A stretch of 64,000 nucleotides of DNA from assembly GCA_013420905.1 (NCBI GenBank), contig JAAXNY010000001.1, positions 4,154,001 to 4,218,000 on the forward strand. Direction: 5' to 3'. The stretch comes from Collybia mongolica. Its lineage: Eukaryota; Basidiomycota; Agaricomycetes; Agaricales; Clitocybaceae. Position numbers and translations under genes: made by a program. The notes below the pieces were generated by a model. It made no database searches, was not told the origin of the DNA, and saw nothing but the letters and a program-made list of their open reading frames with translations. Shown here in pieces: positions 11,877-23,413 of this stretch (positions within the stretch are counted from its first letter, which is position 1; every line of letters starts with the position of its first letter).

Positions 11877-13809
11877 TTATGAGTCTAGGGTTAAGTCCAC
11901 AATGGGCTCCTCATGGTCAGTGACCACCTTCAGCAACTTCGCCCGCGCCTCCGCCCCGGGACTGTTCGTTTCCCCAGACTGTGGCAGCTCCACAACGGTG
12001 TCGATCCAGGCAAGCGCCCAAGCACCGTTACCAGCCTTCGACCCCCCGAGTACATGTTTGTCCAGGTCAGGTAACGCCTCCCATCGACTACGCGTTGGCT
12101 GTGTATCGGCTCTGTCTGCACCCAGGGAATATCAGTTGGGGTGATCGTGATCAGAACGTTTAGAATGATACTGACAATGTACAATGCCTGTGTGTGCCTC
12201 ATACACACCCAAAGGAAGCTCATCTCCCTCAAAACCGACCCTTCTGCGCTTGGCGACAGGCTCGACAGACTTTACACCCTCCTCCTCATCGTCTTCCTCC
12301 TCTTCGTACTCATAGTCCTCCGATCCGCGCTCTTTTGTCTTCTTCGGCGTAACATCCGGGAAGTCTTCAATCACAGTCGGAATCAGACCCTCCCCTCCCC
12401 CGCCAACTTTCAAACCCTCCTTTCTCCATTTTGCCCACTCGTCGCCAGCATCAGCGACGCGGCTAGCCATCATGTACATCCAGTTCTCCTCGGCGACACC
12501 GTCTCTGGAAAGAATACTCTTTCGGACAGCGTTCAGCGGTCCGTCACTATAGGGCCCCCACCCGCTGCCGCCGAATATTGTAGTGGGCCCACCTGCGCGA
12601 TATATCCCACCACCGCCGGTACCGCCCCGATCGGCTTTGTTCGACGCGTTGGCATTGGCGTTGGCAGCCTGGGAGAGCTCGTTCCCGTGGCTCGGAGCAT
12701 TCGGATCGGGGAGCTCTCCAACAGGGTCTCCTGCTTTCAAGCCAAGGGGCGCGATCTCGTCGATCGTTTTTTCTTCATAGTAGTCGTCTACGACCCATTT
12801 GCCGTCTAGAGGTCACCATTATAAATATGAACTGAAAGAGAGCGTCTGTGGCGTACCAATGACCATTTTGCTCCCATGAAGTTTGAACGCACTGCGTGCG
12901 GTAATGAGCGTGACGCTGCGCGTCCGAAGGTGAGAACCGAGTTTTCCCTCAGCAATGAGGTAGTCTTTCTCGGGTTGTGTCGCATTAAGTTTGAATGCGA
13001 GAAGGTTGCGTCGGAAATAGTACAGCGAATCGCGGAAGCCAGAGGTCCGAGCTGCGTCGATTGCGAGCATGTACTGTCTCGTGGGATGGCGTGTGGGCAG
13101 GACAAACGTCGATGCCTTGAAACGACGACCTAGGGGCGAACGATAAACATACACCTGGTACCGTAGACAGATAACACATACCACCCAGCAGGTTCCCCGA
13201 ATTATCAATCTTCTCATCTCCTTTGGGGTCGTCGTCTGTGATGAATTCGTCGCCCTCAATAATATACACTTTGCCTTGAATCTTCCTAAAAGGTTTGCCG
13301 CCACCGAGAGGTGCCTCCTTCTCCTTGGGTTCCTCGCCCTCCTCCTGCACCGCCTCTGTTTCAACAGCCTCAGCCTCCGTCGTCCCCTCCCTTTCCATGT
13401 CACCATCAGCTCCGGCGTCCCCATCCTCATCACCGCGTTTTGGAAGTCGAATGGTCAGTGCGCCTCTTCCACGCCCCCGGCCCCTTCCCCGACCTCTTCC
13501 ACGAACCTTTGGAGTGCTGGACCCTGTGCCTGTGCCTCTCCCTCGACCCCGTGGGCGGCCCTTCGGCCTTGGAGTTCCGACTCTGCTCCCGCCCTCCTCA
13601 TCACCTATCCGCGGGCTCTCGTCCACCCCATCGACATCCATAGACTGGGAATCCTCTCCCTCTCCCTCCGTACCATATTCTTCCTGTGGCGTGTTCGCTT
13701 CTGGGGTGGGAGGTGCTGCTGCGATTAGACGGGACGACGTTCCTGGTACTGGCTGGGCCGCGGGAGGTGGTCGTGGCTTGATTATAATCCTCGGAACGGA
13801 AGGTTTCAT
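11877..13809 (-). CDS. RSC7: Chromatin remodelling complex subunit Rsc7/Swp82 (Npl6)
   Basis: This is an accessory subunit of the RSC or SWI/SNF nucleosome remodellers, acting in the nucleus. Four exons (13809-13182, 13129-12857, 12805-12176, 12115-11877) join in frame to 589 residues. The N-terminus is acidic and disordered, followed by AT-hook-like Gly-Arg-Pro/Arg-Gly stretches (GRPRGRGRGTG, then a run of GR repeats). The family core begins KVYIIEGDEFITDDDPKGDE and continues with RRFKASTFVLPTRHPTRQYML and GFRDSLYYFRRNLLAFKLN. Next come DGKWVVDDYYEE, GVYEAHTG and YRADTQPTRSRWE, all typical of Rsc7/Swp82. The third donor is best placed at GTCAGT because it alone gives the family's YRADTQPTR junction. 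The start is the first ATG of an unbroken frame. A second remodeller gene, SNF5, lies 41 kb away. Confidence 0.93.
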
Positions 13810-14359
13810 GGTTTGGGGATTTTCTCAAGAGCAAACGAATTGTTTACTCGGAAAACAACAAGAGAACGGGTAACGCCCCTTCTTACCCCCAAGATAAAAA
13901 GGAGATCGGGTAGTTCACGCTACGGGAGGTGAAAAACCTTGAAGTTCAATCAAAAGACGCGATATTTGTCAACACTGGTAGATAACAAACACCCTCAAGT
14001 AGCCGAGATCACGCTCAAATCCCTAACCCCAAGACAGCAGTGTCAACGAGCGCAAAAGCATACGCGCAATCGCAAGTAGCATCTCTCAAAGCTAGTCAAA
14101 CAGCGCTTCGGACAACTTTTTGTTTTGAAACTATTTCTTCAAGACATTGTTTGTACGACCCACGACAGCCCCAACATCATATTGACCGAGATGGAACTGT
14201 CCATGTCTCCCAGAACTGAAGACGTATTGCAAACGGCTCTGACAACCACCCGAACGACGAGCAGAGGGACGTGTGTGGCGCGTTGCGCTCGCCATCGTCC
14301 TTCCGCGGATTGCTTGACTAGGCATTCGAGAAATTATCAGCCATCGCAAGATGGGGCGA
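13810..14359. other. Intergenic, 550 nt
   Basis: This holds the upstream region of RSC7 and the 3' flank of the eL41 gene; both are transcribed leftwards. Short open frames here and over the eL41 gene show no recognisable product. No TATA box or other element stands out. Confidence 0.5.
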
Positions 14360-14496
14360 TTACTCTATTGATCATCGTTGAGCAACCAATCGATCTGAGC
14401 AGTGGTAAACATGTAATACGTACTGGAACGGGCTCTCATCTTTCTGCGTTTGCGTCTGAGTCTGCGGGATCTCTTTTTCTTCCACTTCTCTCTCAT
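14360..14496 (-). CDS. RPL41: 60S ribosomal protein eL41 (25 residues, split by an intron)
   Basis: eL41 is the smallest ribosomal protein, a single very basic helix in the large subunit near the subunit interface. Exon 1 runs from 14496 to 14424 and reads MREKWKKKRSRRLRRKRRKM, then AlaArg/Ser codons and the first base of the last codon. A GTACGT..AATAG intron (14423-14365) follows. The final five bases (14364-14360) complete a Lys codon and TAA. The product has 25 residues and ends RSK, the normal length and ending for the family. Without the intron the reading frame gives a wrong C-terminus, which strongly supports the splice. A second intron lies just before the ATG (see 14498-14560). It is divergent from the gene at 14699. 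Confidence 0.95.
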
Positions 14497-14497
14497 A

Positions 14498-14560
14498 CTG
14501 CAAGAGATATCATATAGGTTACTCGATGGCAAGGAATGTCAATGGGATGGGTGCGCTTAC
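14498..14560 (-). other. 5' UTR intron of the eL41 gene
   Basis: A GTAAGC donor at 14560 pairs with a CTCTTGCAG acceptor ending at 14498, one base before the eL41 ATG triplet (14496-14494). Introns in the leader of ribosomal protein genes are common in fungi. The pairing is inferred from the signals only. Confidence 0.65.
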
Positions 14561-14698
14561 ATTGAAGTTAATGGAAGAACCGGGGGAAACAGATTGTGGG
14601 GACGTGAGACAAGGTAACTCAAGTAGAACTGTACAGTTATTACGTCATCATTACCACGCTTGCACTTGCTCACTGAGCTGCTTCGATTTTGCTCACCA

Positions 14699-15750
14699 AT
14701 GCCAAAACGCAAACTCGTGCCTACCGCCCTCCATTCAGAACTTACTGAATATTCCTCTCTTATTCGGGCTCTGCGCACAAACAATACCCTAGATGTGACC
14801 TCTCTTATCGCAAAACCTCACGCAAGGCCGCCACTGCGACCCCGCGAGCCTTCAGAAAGCCTCAACTCAAATGACAACGATTCAGAAGGGGAGGAGGTCC
14901 TTGAAGTAAACACCGGCCGCAGCGAGGATAACGATGACTTCCTTGAGCCTCTAGGGATTTCCCCAAGTACATCCCAATCTCGCAACACATCCCCTACCTC
15001 AAGCGGAAGTTCCCCCTCGGTCTCCCGCAAACGAAAACGCAAGTCACCATCTCCCGCTGGGTCTAGGCGACGCGACATATGGACTCGCTGGCCACTTCTC
15101 GCCGACGATGTTCATATCCCCGAATGGGGACTAGAAGATGAGCTTGGACTGCTCGCAGCAACCGCGCTCAAAAATCAGAACCACCCACCATTCACCCCTG
15201 CTCACCCAAATATGTCTCTCACATCAGACAATTCTGACTCAGACGATGCTGACAGTGACCCGTCAACATATCTCCCGTACCTCACCAACGCAGCGACAAA
15301 CTATCTCTCCACAATCCTGACACTTCTTGTCGCGCACACACCGAACCGGCCTCAGAGTCAGCAAAATCGCATTGAACCCATTGGATGGCGCGCTGTCCTC
15401 GATATTCTGAGCTCATGTGGTGATACCCGTATGGCTAACCCAATGTGTGTCTCCCCACGTGCAATTTCTCTGTCGATGCTAGAAGTAATAAAGTATGTAG
15501 GATAATAAACAACATAAAGACGCGGATGGAGACACTATATGGGCCATCTGAAACTGATTCTTCGGGTGAAATATTAGGTTCGTTCGTAGAGAATTCTTTT
15601 TGGGTTTGGTTTGTAATAATATGGCACCACACAGTACACAGGATTCAGTCGAGTATTGCTACGAAAGCACGACTCAAATCAATCATGTCCGGGCCAATGG
15701 AGAGTTTGTTGATGATGGCTTCGCCACCAGATGCTACTGCGAGTGAATAG
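14699..15750 (+). CDS. Unknown acidic, nuclear-looking protein with a WTRWPL motif
   Basis: Three exons (14699-15444, 15501-15565, 15635-15750) splice in frame to 308 residues. The start MPKRKLVPTALHSELTEYSS opens a helical block ending ALRTNNTLD. An acidic Ser-rich linker follows, then a basic cluster (KRKRKSPS, SRRRD) that could be a nuclear localisation signal. The next block, DIWTRWPLLADDVHIPEWGLEDEL, is the most conserved-looking part. A C-terminal helical part carries YLPYLTNAATNYLSTILTLL, NRIEPIGWRAVLDIL and NNIKTRMETLYG. The last part has the look of a histone-fold-like or transcription-factor helical module, but I cannot assign a family. An alternative acceptor upstream of 15501 would add a few residues. 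It shares an upstream region of about 140-200 nt with the divergent eL41 gene. Confidence 0.7.
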
Positions 15751-16056
15751 TGCCACTGATTTGCTTCAGCATCTCGTCAACCTCTGTGACTCGCAAGTCG
15801 GAAGGGTATCTCTTTTTTGTTTCGTTGTGATTGAAAGCGTTAAACATCGAGGTTCTATTGCACAACAATGTTCTTACCATGTGTAGAACCGGATAATTGA
15901 TCAACTTAAAAGTGCTTTCAGACCCTTGGCATAAAATTACATAATTAATTGTCCTGACCCACGTCGCGATCACGTGTGACTTAGGTTCACTTTCTTAATT
16001 GGCCATCTATTCCATTTTTCGTCTACTCCTCCATCCATCTCCCCCTCATATACACC
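15751..16056. other. Intergenic, promoter region of the NIMA kinase gene
   Basis: These 306 nt separate two same-strand genes. The last 60 nt before the kinase ATG are pyrimidine-rich with CCATCCATC-type leader sequence, typical of fungal 5' UTRs. No TATA box is seen and no gene is recognised. Confidence 0.45.
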
Positions 16057-18986
16057 ATGTCGACTCCATTTCTGGATCAGTATGATCCTCTAGATATTAT
16101 AGGAAACGGTTCTTTTGGTATTATTCGAAAAGTCAGGCGAAAAGCGGACGGCTTGGTGAGGAATGTGCCACTTTCAACTAGTCGCGATTGTAACTCTAGC
16201 CTGGACAGGTGTTCGCACGCAAAGAACTCAATTTTGAGCGCATGAGCGAGCGGGATAGAAAGCAGATTGTTGCAGAAGTGTATGTTGGAGTCACCACGTG
16301 CCTTGTGATTTTTTTTTTTTATATCAACCTACCGTTCACTCAGGAACATTCTCAAAGACCTTCACCACGACAACATTGTACGATATCATGACCGTTATGT
16401 TGACAGGGAAGCTGGAATTCTCTACATTCTCATGGAGTACTGCGGTGGGGGCGATCTGTCAACAGTCATCAAACAAGCCATGAAACACAATCGTCCAATC
16501 AGTGAAGACACCATCTGGAATTATTTCTTGCAGATCCTACAAGCACTTCATCATTGTCACCATCCAAATGGTCACGGGAGGAGTGGCAGTGGGACTAGCG
16601 TGGGTTGTGGAACTCTTGAGACCGATGGGAGCGAGAGGCGGCCGCAGATTCTTCATCGTGATTTGAAGCCAGACAATGGTGTGTCTCCTCTGATGCACTC
16701 AAGAATTGAAAAAGTTTACGTCGTGGAATAGTATTCCTTGATGAGGCAAACACCGTCAAACTCGGTGATTTCGGTTTGTCAAAAGCGCTGGCGCAGACTA
16801 GTTTCGCAAATACTTATGTTGGAGTGTGTGGTTTCCTCCCCTATGTCATTTGTTACTCAAGGCCCCATATTTTTAGACGCCGTATTATATGTCCCCCGAA
16901 CTCATGCAGGAGAAGTCCTACGATTCCAAGTCTGACATTTGGTCGCTTGGGTGTCTGATCTATGAGCTATGTGCTCTTAAACCGCCATTCCATGAGGCAA
17001 AAACTCATTCAGAACTCAGCATATGTATACGGTAGGCAATCTCCTGATAAAGTTCAATTCTTACGCACTTACTTGAGGCATGAAGAAACGGTCGTATCCC
17101 GCCACTACCACGGGGATATTCGCAAGCGTTGTCAGGAGTTATTAAGGCCATGCTGAATTTGAATGTAAGTCGCTCGGTCACATTTTGGAGCACAACTTAA
17201 CTTCGCACAGCCTGCAATGCGCCCTTCTGCAGCTCAGCTACTTCAACATGAACGAATAGAGCTCGTGTTCAAAGTTGCTGAAACGGAAAAGATGTGAGCC
17301 CCCCTCACTACATGGGCATAGATTCCGTTGATGTATAGTGGAACTAGGTTATCGGCGGTTAAATCCCATAAAGCGACAGTGACTGCTCGAGAACGTGAAG
17401 TTCTTGCACGGGAAGCAGCTATCCTCGAGAAGGAGCGTGAATTAGCATCCATAATCTCTAGCAAAGACAATGAAATTGCAACATTGCAACACATGGTGTC
17501 TCAACTACAACAACAGGACCAGCATTCACAGCAAGATGTGGAAGCAACCATCAAAGAAGCTGTCGCCAGGCGCGAAGAGGAACTGAGGGTGTTGGTCATG
17601 AAGCGTGAGGAGGAAGTTGCGGCGGCAATTTCGAGAAGAGAGGACGAGATTATGGAAGCTGTAAGACAGAGAGAACAGGAAGTATTTGACGCATGGGGTG
17701 CACGTGAAACAGAAATCCGACGAGAAGTGGAGGAACGGATTAAGGAAGTGGAAAAGCGAGTCAACTGGATACAAACTCAAGAAGAAGAGCTCAAAGCTGA
17801 AGAATCCCGACTGGAAACTGTTCGAATAGAACTGGAAGAGAAAATTGCAAAATGGGAAGACAGCGTTGCGAAAGGTATGCCCTTCTGCCGCCCACCCAAT
17901 GAGATAAAGCTGATACCCTTAACAGGGCGAAAAGAAAAGACACCCCTTGAGGAGGTCAAAAATCTGCTTGCACCTCTCGCCAGAATTGCCGACGAACCTT
18001 CTCATCGCCGGAAGGTAGAGCCCCTTCCGACACCAAAGCCAGTGCCCAGACCACAAGCCTTCCCATCGCTTGCCACGCCCATCACACGCCCCATCGGCAA
18101 CGATTACATACCCTCTGCGATGAAAGGAGTTGTCCTTACCGCCACCGGCGAAACCCTCACAACACCTACGCCCGCAGAATTGGCGAATCTCTTCAGCAAC
18201 TCACCAAAAGTCGGGCTCAACTTTACAAAGATTTTTGACTTCGAGGATGGAGATGACGAAGATGACCATACCCCAAAGAGTGGGCCTTCAAGTTCCAATG
18301 TAATGACAGAACGCAGTCCACCGCCAAGTCCTAGCACGAGAAAGACCAGAGAGAGAGAGAAGGCTAGGGGCCAAGAGCGAGAGTCTAAATCAGATTCAGC
18401 ATCATCTTCTTCAGCTTCTACACCTACATCGACGACAGCGCCTCCAACGAGGTTGCGCAGACCATCAATCCGCACCTCTTCACAGCGACCACCTATACAG
18501 AAAGCTGTTAGTATTCCTTCATCAGTTTCTGATCCTACCGGGTTGTCTGCCTCCTCTAATGCTTCATCGTCAATATCACAAATCCAAGCTAAACCCCTCC
18601 CTCATCCACACCTCCAGGGGAATATAACACGCGCTGTGACTCTTCCTCTGCCTGTACCTCGATCACATCCATCACCCGACTATGACTTTGCTGATGAAGA
18701 AAATCTCCCGAGTCCATTTTTGAAACGGAATATTGACCGAGCAACGACAAAGGGTTCGGTGTCCATGCGAGGGGCCAAGAAGCGGCCAAGCAGCGTGCAT
18801 TCACTCCGTGCAGTGGCTGCAGCCAATGCAGCGGGGAAACGAGTAGCCAGCGCTACAACATCGCCGTCAACAGATGAAATGGGAAGCGGGTCCCCTGTCA
18901 GTGTAACACCAGTTGATACCCGGCCTTCGGTGGCCAGCGCCCGGAAAGCCAGTGAGGAGGCACGAAAGGCTTTGCAACGACCATAA
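16057..18986 (+). CDS. KIN3: NIMA-family mitotic serine/threonine kinase (Kin3/NIMA)
   Basis: Kinases of this family (NIMA, Kin3, Nek2) drive mitotic entry, chromosome condensation and spindle-pole events. Exons are 16057-16155, 16209-16279, 16344-16678, 16732-16823, 16877-17031, 17095-17164 and 17211-17293, then a long last exon. The product is about 833 residues. Visible kinase motifs are the Gly loop GNGSFG, Lys in FARKELNF, the hinge [10 protein letters not shown], the catalytic loop [10 protein letters not shown], the [10 protein letters not shown] segment, TPYYMSPE and [13 protein letters not shown] Gly/Ser-rich insert of about 25 residues interrupts the helix before HRDLKPDN. After the kinase domain comes a long Glu/Lys/Arg coiled coil (about 17380-17870), usual for Nek dimerisation, and then a disordered Ser/Pro tail. 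A 51-nt intron at 17875-17925 has no stop and is a multiple of three. The acceptor of the last exon is 17339 or 17348; both keep frame. Confidence 0.93.
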
Positions 18987-19504
18987 TAAGATGTTGTATT
19001 GTATGTATTATTTTTTCACTCCAGGGTTTTCGTCTGGACTATGATTATGAACTTTGATGAGATGCTGCATAATGTGAATCTGGTTTTGAACGACATTCGA
19101 TCTCTGAAATCGAAGGAGGCAATACCTGGATGTTCTTGTTTGGATCCCGAACTTCCCATAAGAGCAGACGAAATCAGTAAATACTCTACAGGTAGACAGA
19201 TAGTGGAATAATCAGGGCGTGAGATACAATATTGCGCGATACCTAGCATAATTACGAAATGAAAACTGTCAAGTTATAAACGTCTATCAATCAAGGTCAG
19301 ACAAGGCACCAGAGCTCAAGCATATCACTAGCAGACACATATAATAAGAGCGGGTGTCTTTGCTACCCAAAGGAAGAATATTTCCAGGGGAAGACTAAAG
19401 ACCTCCTTCACGCCAGAATTCTGAGTAAAATATCCAGCTAGGTATGAAGCCATTACGATAACAGAAAAGGACACGCACGACCGACGTCCCCACAACCCAA
19501 CGAT
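18987..19504. other. Intergenic, 518 nt between convergent genes
   Basis: This lies between the 3' ends of the NIMA kinase and the membrane protein gene. It contains AT-rich sequence and short open frames without recognisable products. It is probably two 3' UTRs. Confidence 0.5.
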
Positions 19505-20397
19505 CTACTCCATGGTTCTGGTTTCCTCGTCACCATCATACGGGTTTTCCTGTTTGATATCCGGCTGCGCCTCTCGCTCTGAGAAATTGCTAATAGCATC
19601 ATCGTGTTTACTTGCAAACTCGAGCTCTCCTAGAGTATCGTAGTCCGAAGTTTCATACTTGTCTGGCCCCGGAGGCACAACCGGAAGAGCGTTGAAAATA
19701 CGTGCTTTTGTCTCGTCGATCCATTCCGATAGGCCAGCTCGACCATGGGCCCGTACTAGTATCACGAAACGGACTGAAGTATAGATAAAGGCAACAGAGC
19801 AAGTGAGGAAGACAGATGAGCACAGAGTTACTAGCAGAAAGAGAACAAGGATGGAAACTGTGGAAGGATCATTGAGGATATTTGGTTTCGAAATGAATGC
19901 AAGACGTACGGAAGGCCAGCACAACGGTAACAGACGCGAGAAACGCGCAAGTTAAAGCGATGACCGTAAATGACGCGACAGCAAAAATCGAGAACCCACT
20001 AGTGGAACACACGAATACGTCAACCACCTGCGCGAAGATAGGCAGCAACACGTACACAAATGAGACAATGGGGAAAAAACTGAGGAGAGAAAAAGTGGCA
20101 ATAAAAGTCTGTTCAGGACATACACGATTTAGGGAGCTGTAACGGTTAAACTATTTGATTCGCTCTTACAGCAGCTATTGGGCGCTCATCAAAGAATGCT
20201 TGTGATGTTCTGAGAGCAGGGCGTGCATAATCTTCCTCGAAACTTTCCCGAAGTTCAACTTCATTTGCCCAATGCCGAAAAGTCAGACCTTACTAATCAG
20301 CATGCGCCTGTACCGCTGAAACACTCTTGTTGAAGTATGAATAAAGATCGTTATCGTCGTCGTCGCCTTGCGGATGGGGACTTCTACCTCGAGGCAT
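19505..20397 (-). CDS. Unknown multi-pass membrane protein, acidic tails
   Basis: I do not recognise the family. Five exons splice in frame to about 235 residues from the ATG at 20397. The N-terminus is hydrophilic (MPRGRSPHPQGDDDDNDLYS), then YFEEDYARPALRTSQAFFDE. Three to four hydrophobic segments follow: IVSFVYVLLPIFAQVVDVFV, IFAVASFTVIALTCAFLASV and ILVLFLLVTLCSSVFLTCSV with an adjacent IYTSVRFVILV. The cytosolic-looking C-terminus is acidic (LGELEFASKHDDAIS, ENPYDGDEETRTME). The first intron needs an AAAG acceptor at about 20243 to keep frame, and the third junction removes GTGTATGT..CTCAG. No signal peptide is seen. It could be an organelle or plasma-membrane protein. The gene is well supported and its function unknown. 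Confidence 0.7.
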
Positions 20398-20916
20398 GAT
20401 CAGGTCGTGAAATGTCGTGGTTGGTGGTTGAACAAAGAAGAACGCTGAACTCGAAAAGAGTGTAAGGCTGCACAGCCACCGTGCCCTCAAAGTTTTAAAG
20501 CGGACCATAACTTCATCATTCACCCCATAGCTTCTCGTTCGCCACCCACCTTCAAGTTTTTCATTATTCATAACAGTACACTCCAAGTCGTTATCTATTA
20601 GGATAATATCACTGGGGGTATATCTATGTCGGTGACTGTTGCACAGTTTGAGAGAGTGCAAAACTGACATCATTCGGAATTTGCAATTGGCGAGGCTCCC
20701 AAGGATTGGAGCAAGTAATTTCCTGGAAGTCGCCTCCGAAAAATATGGAAGATCGTATCGATATTTTAGCATACATTACAAATCGCTTTGTAGGTGCTTA
20801 TACATCACCATCGATCCTTCGATTCTTACAACCTCTTCAGTTGTTACTGTGGCTATTCAAAACATCCGTACCATGTATCTTTTGGAAAACGTATTTGTTA
20901 CCACCAAATGTACTAT
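20398..20916. other. Intergenic, 519 nt
   Basis: This is the upstream region of the membrane protein gene and the 3' flank of the biotin ligase gene, both read leftwards. Short open frames on the plus strand have no recognisable product. No regulatory motif stands out. Confidence 0.45.
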
Positions 20917-22988
20917 TCATGTTTTCGACCTTATTAACCCTGCCATTAAGTCGAAGCTATTTCCGTCAGGTTGAAGGTCGATGAAACCTTGTTCTTCAGA
21001 GGACCAACCGGTCCTTTCAGGCATCGTCCGCAACAACCCATGGTCGGGGGTGATTCCTGTGATACGCACAAGTTTGGGAGGGGTACTTGTTGCGAGTGTA
21101 ACCAACTGGTCGCTATAAAATGACAACATCAGCAGTGGCAACCTTGACGAAGTCGGGATATGACAAACGAGTGAAGCCATCTCTCCAAGTAGAGGTTCAT
21201 AAAGGAGTCGAAGGATCCACGCTCCTTCACAAAAGTATTCCACATCTTTTCGAACGTTGTAATTATGGCAGCGACGGTCCGCTCGATACTAAGATGGCTT
21301 GCTTCTTCAGGAGAAAGTAGTTGTGCCAAGGAAAATACTGGGGCAGCATTCAAGACATTCAAACCACACCCTGAGGATAAAAGGGTTGATTCGACGTTTC
21401 GGAAGCTGACCGCTACACTTACCGACGACAATATCGACATTACTGCCAGAAAAACTGGTATTGACCAGAATGCCACCAATTTTTTTTCGTGCGTTTTCGC
21501 CAGGACCAAAAACTGCGTAGAGATCGTTTGGCCATTTCAGCCGAATAGCTCTCCCGCGTGACCCCAATACGCTTTCATCTCGGCATGCTTCCACGACAGC
21601 CAAGGCAAAGATATATTGCACAAATACGAGCTTGCTTGCAGGAAACGATGATAAGGACACCCGCAGCAACGTGGAGAATTGGAGACCTCCAGATTGCGAA
21701 AGCCAAACGTTACCACCACGTCCACGACCCGCAAGCTGGTACGATGCGATCGAAACCAGCGGTGTTGGGAGTCGGGACATGAAGCGAGGGTTTCTAGCAA
21801 CGCTTATGAAAATAAGGATCAGAGCACCATATAATATGCTTACTTGTCCAGTAATGTTTGCGTACTCGTCACCACCTCACCATAGAGAAGGGCTTCCCCA
21901 AAGCCCCACGGCTCCGTATCCAGAGAACTCCCCTGTTTTGTACGCGCAGTCGTCAGAGCATCATAGTACGAGCTCAGATCGAATAATGGAGTCTCTTCTG
22001 GATTGGGAAGTTTATTGGTGCATACGATAATGTGCTTCAACTGATTGAAATCTTTCGAAAGAACAGATTTTTCGCGGACGTTCCGTACCAGAGTACCACT
22101 TTCCTCCAGGCGGTGAAAGCAGAAAGTATCATTTCCGTCTTCAAAAATATTTAAGTGGGAGCCGGCAGACGGCGCAGCAATAAGATCCGTTATTGTGGAG
22201 ATAATGGTAGGTTTCGATGGATGGGACGTCAAGAACTGAGGGAGAGGCCCTGTGATGACTGTTTCTGGCTCTGCGGAAGGAAGCCGTAAGCCTATGCCCG
22301 TTAGAGTGGCCTTTAAAAGATCGGAACGTCGTCGGTTGGCAACACCTATGTCCTTCCCAGGTAATATCAGAGAGGCTGCGGGCTCCTCTGCTAGGGAATT
22401 CTCAAGATTTGGTGCCCAGAGCGCTAAATTGCCACCGCCAACCTCACATTTCAAACCCGCAATCAATCCCTCTGTGTCGTTTTCGAAATAATTTGCCAAG
22501 ATTGTAATCTTCTTCCCACTCTCGAATCCAACAAACGAATTGGACCCATTCTCGTAGACCCCGTCGATAACTTTTCCCGTGTGTGCTCGAAGAGTCACAA
22601 GTCTTGGATGATCACTTCCCAGTCGGGAGGTAGGGTATATGTAGGCCCCCGTGTACTTATCATAGAACCGAAGCTGTAGATCTTTCGAAATCCCCCCAAT
22701 ACCCCCTGAATCGCGAGAGGAGTGAGTGGCGCCAGATGCAAACCCTAGGAAAGAGCCTCCGGATTCCACGTATTCTTTGATTACGAGGCTCGAGGGAGAT
22801 TGAAAGGGTTCATGTAATTCTGGGAAAACCAGAAGAGCACATGAAACGGCCCAAGGCTGCGATTTCAATGTTTTCTGCGTAATCGTTTGAATAGCGTAGT
22901 GTGGGAGGAGGACGGAACGAAGGGCTGCGAGAACGTGGCTTAACGAAGATGGCAAAACTTCTGGTCCGGAATATACGAGAACGTCCAT
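20917..22988 (-). CDS. BPL1: Biotin-protein ligase (biotin-[acetyl-CoA carboxylase] ligase)
   Basis: This enzyme makes biotinyl-AMP from biotin and ATP and attaches biotin to a lysine of carboxylases such as acetyl-CoA and pyruvate carboxylase. The long first exon (22988 to about 21840) encodes the eukaryotic N-terminal domain with a glutamine-amidotransferase-like fold: MDVLVYSGPEVL, VESGGSFLGFASGATHSS and GLKCEVGGGNLALWAPNLE. It ends by entering the catalytic domain at LLYGEVVTSTQTLLDK. The next exons carry the signature AGRGRGGNVW, which binds biotinyl-AMP, then GGLQFS, LKWPNDLYA and ARKKIGGILVNTSF, and GCGLNVLN. The last exon holds the small C-terminal domain (LVRITGITPDHGLL, EEQGFIDLQPDGNSFDLM). 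All key motifs are present and the gene looks intact. The start is the only ATG before the conserved N-terminus. Confidence 0.93.
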
Positions 22989-23413
22989 ACAGGCTACTGG
23001 AAGAGATTAGATAGTGAATGATCAATTCCAATGATGACCGGTAGAGATTATGACCGGCCCGGTCGTGGTAACTTTTCTGAATCGTCCTTAAAGTTCAACC
23101 TCACCCCACGAATGGCCATCCGGGAATGTTTATTGCTTTGTAGCTGTCGAATTCGGTGCATCGTCTCACATATCCCACCTGTAGGGCTACAATGACATGA
23201 GTATCACGGCACTTTGGTACAACCTCTGCCAACGAACCTGATGGTAATGCTGCTTGTTATGCATCGCAAGATCTAATTTTCCTGCCAGACTGGATTAAGG
23301 AGCTCGCCCGAAAGAAGCCCAAGTTAGCTGCGTTTGGCTCCGATGTCCCATGGTTCTTTCCCTATAAACATCGTCAGTCAAATGTACAATCTTAGTTGTC
23401 TTTTAACGCCATC
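22989..23413. other. Divergent intergenic region, BPL1 / P450
   Basis: These 425 nt separate two divergent genes, so they should hold both promoters. The only clear element is the TATA box on the P450 side. The rest shows no recognisable gene. Confidence 0.5.
23363..23368 (+). promoter_or_regulatory. TATA box of the P450 gene
   Basis: TATAAA lies 51 nt upstream of the P450 start codon at 23414. The position fits an inducible promoter with a short leader. It is a consensus match only. Confidence 0.5.

Noticed and set aside
12141..12809. 222-codon plus-strand open frame over RSC7 exon 3
   Set aside because: The minus strand gives conserved Rsc7 blocks with good splices. The plus-strand product has no recognisable feature.
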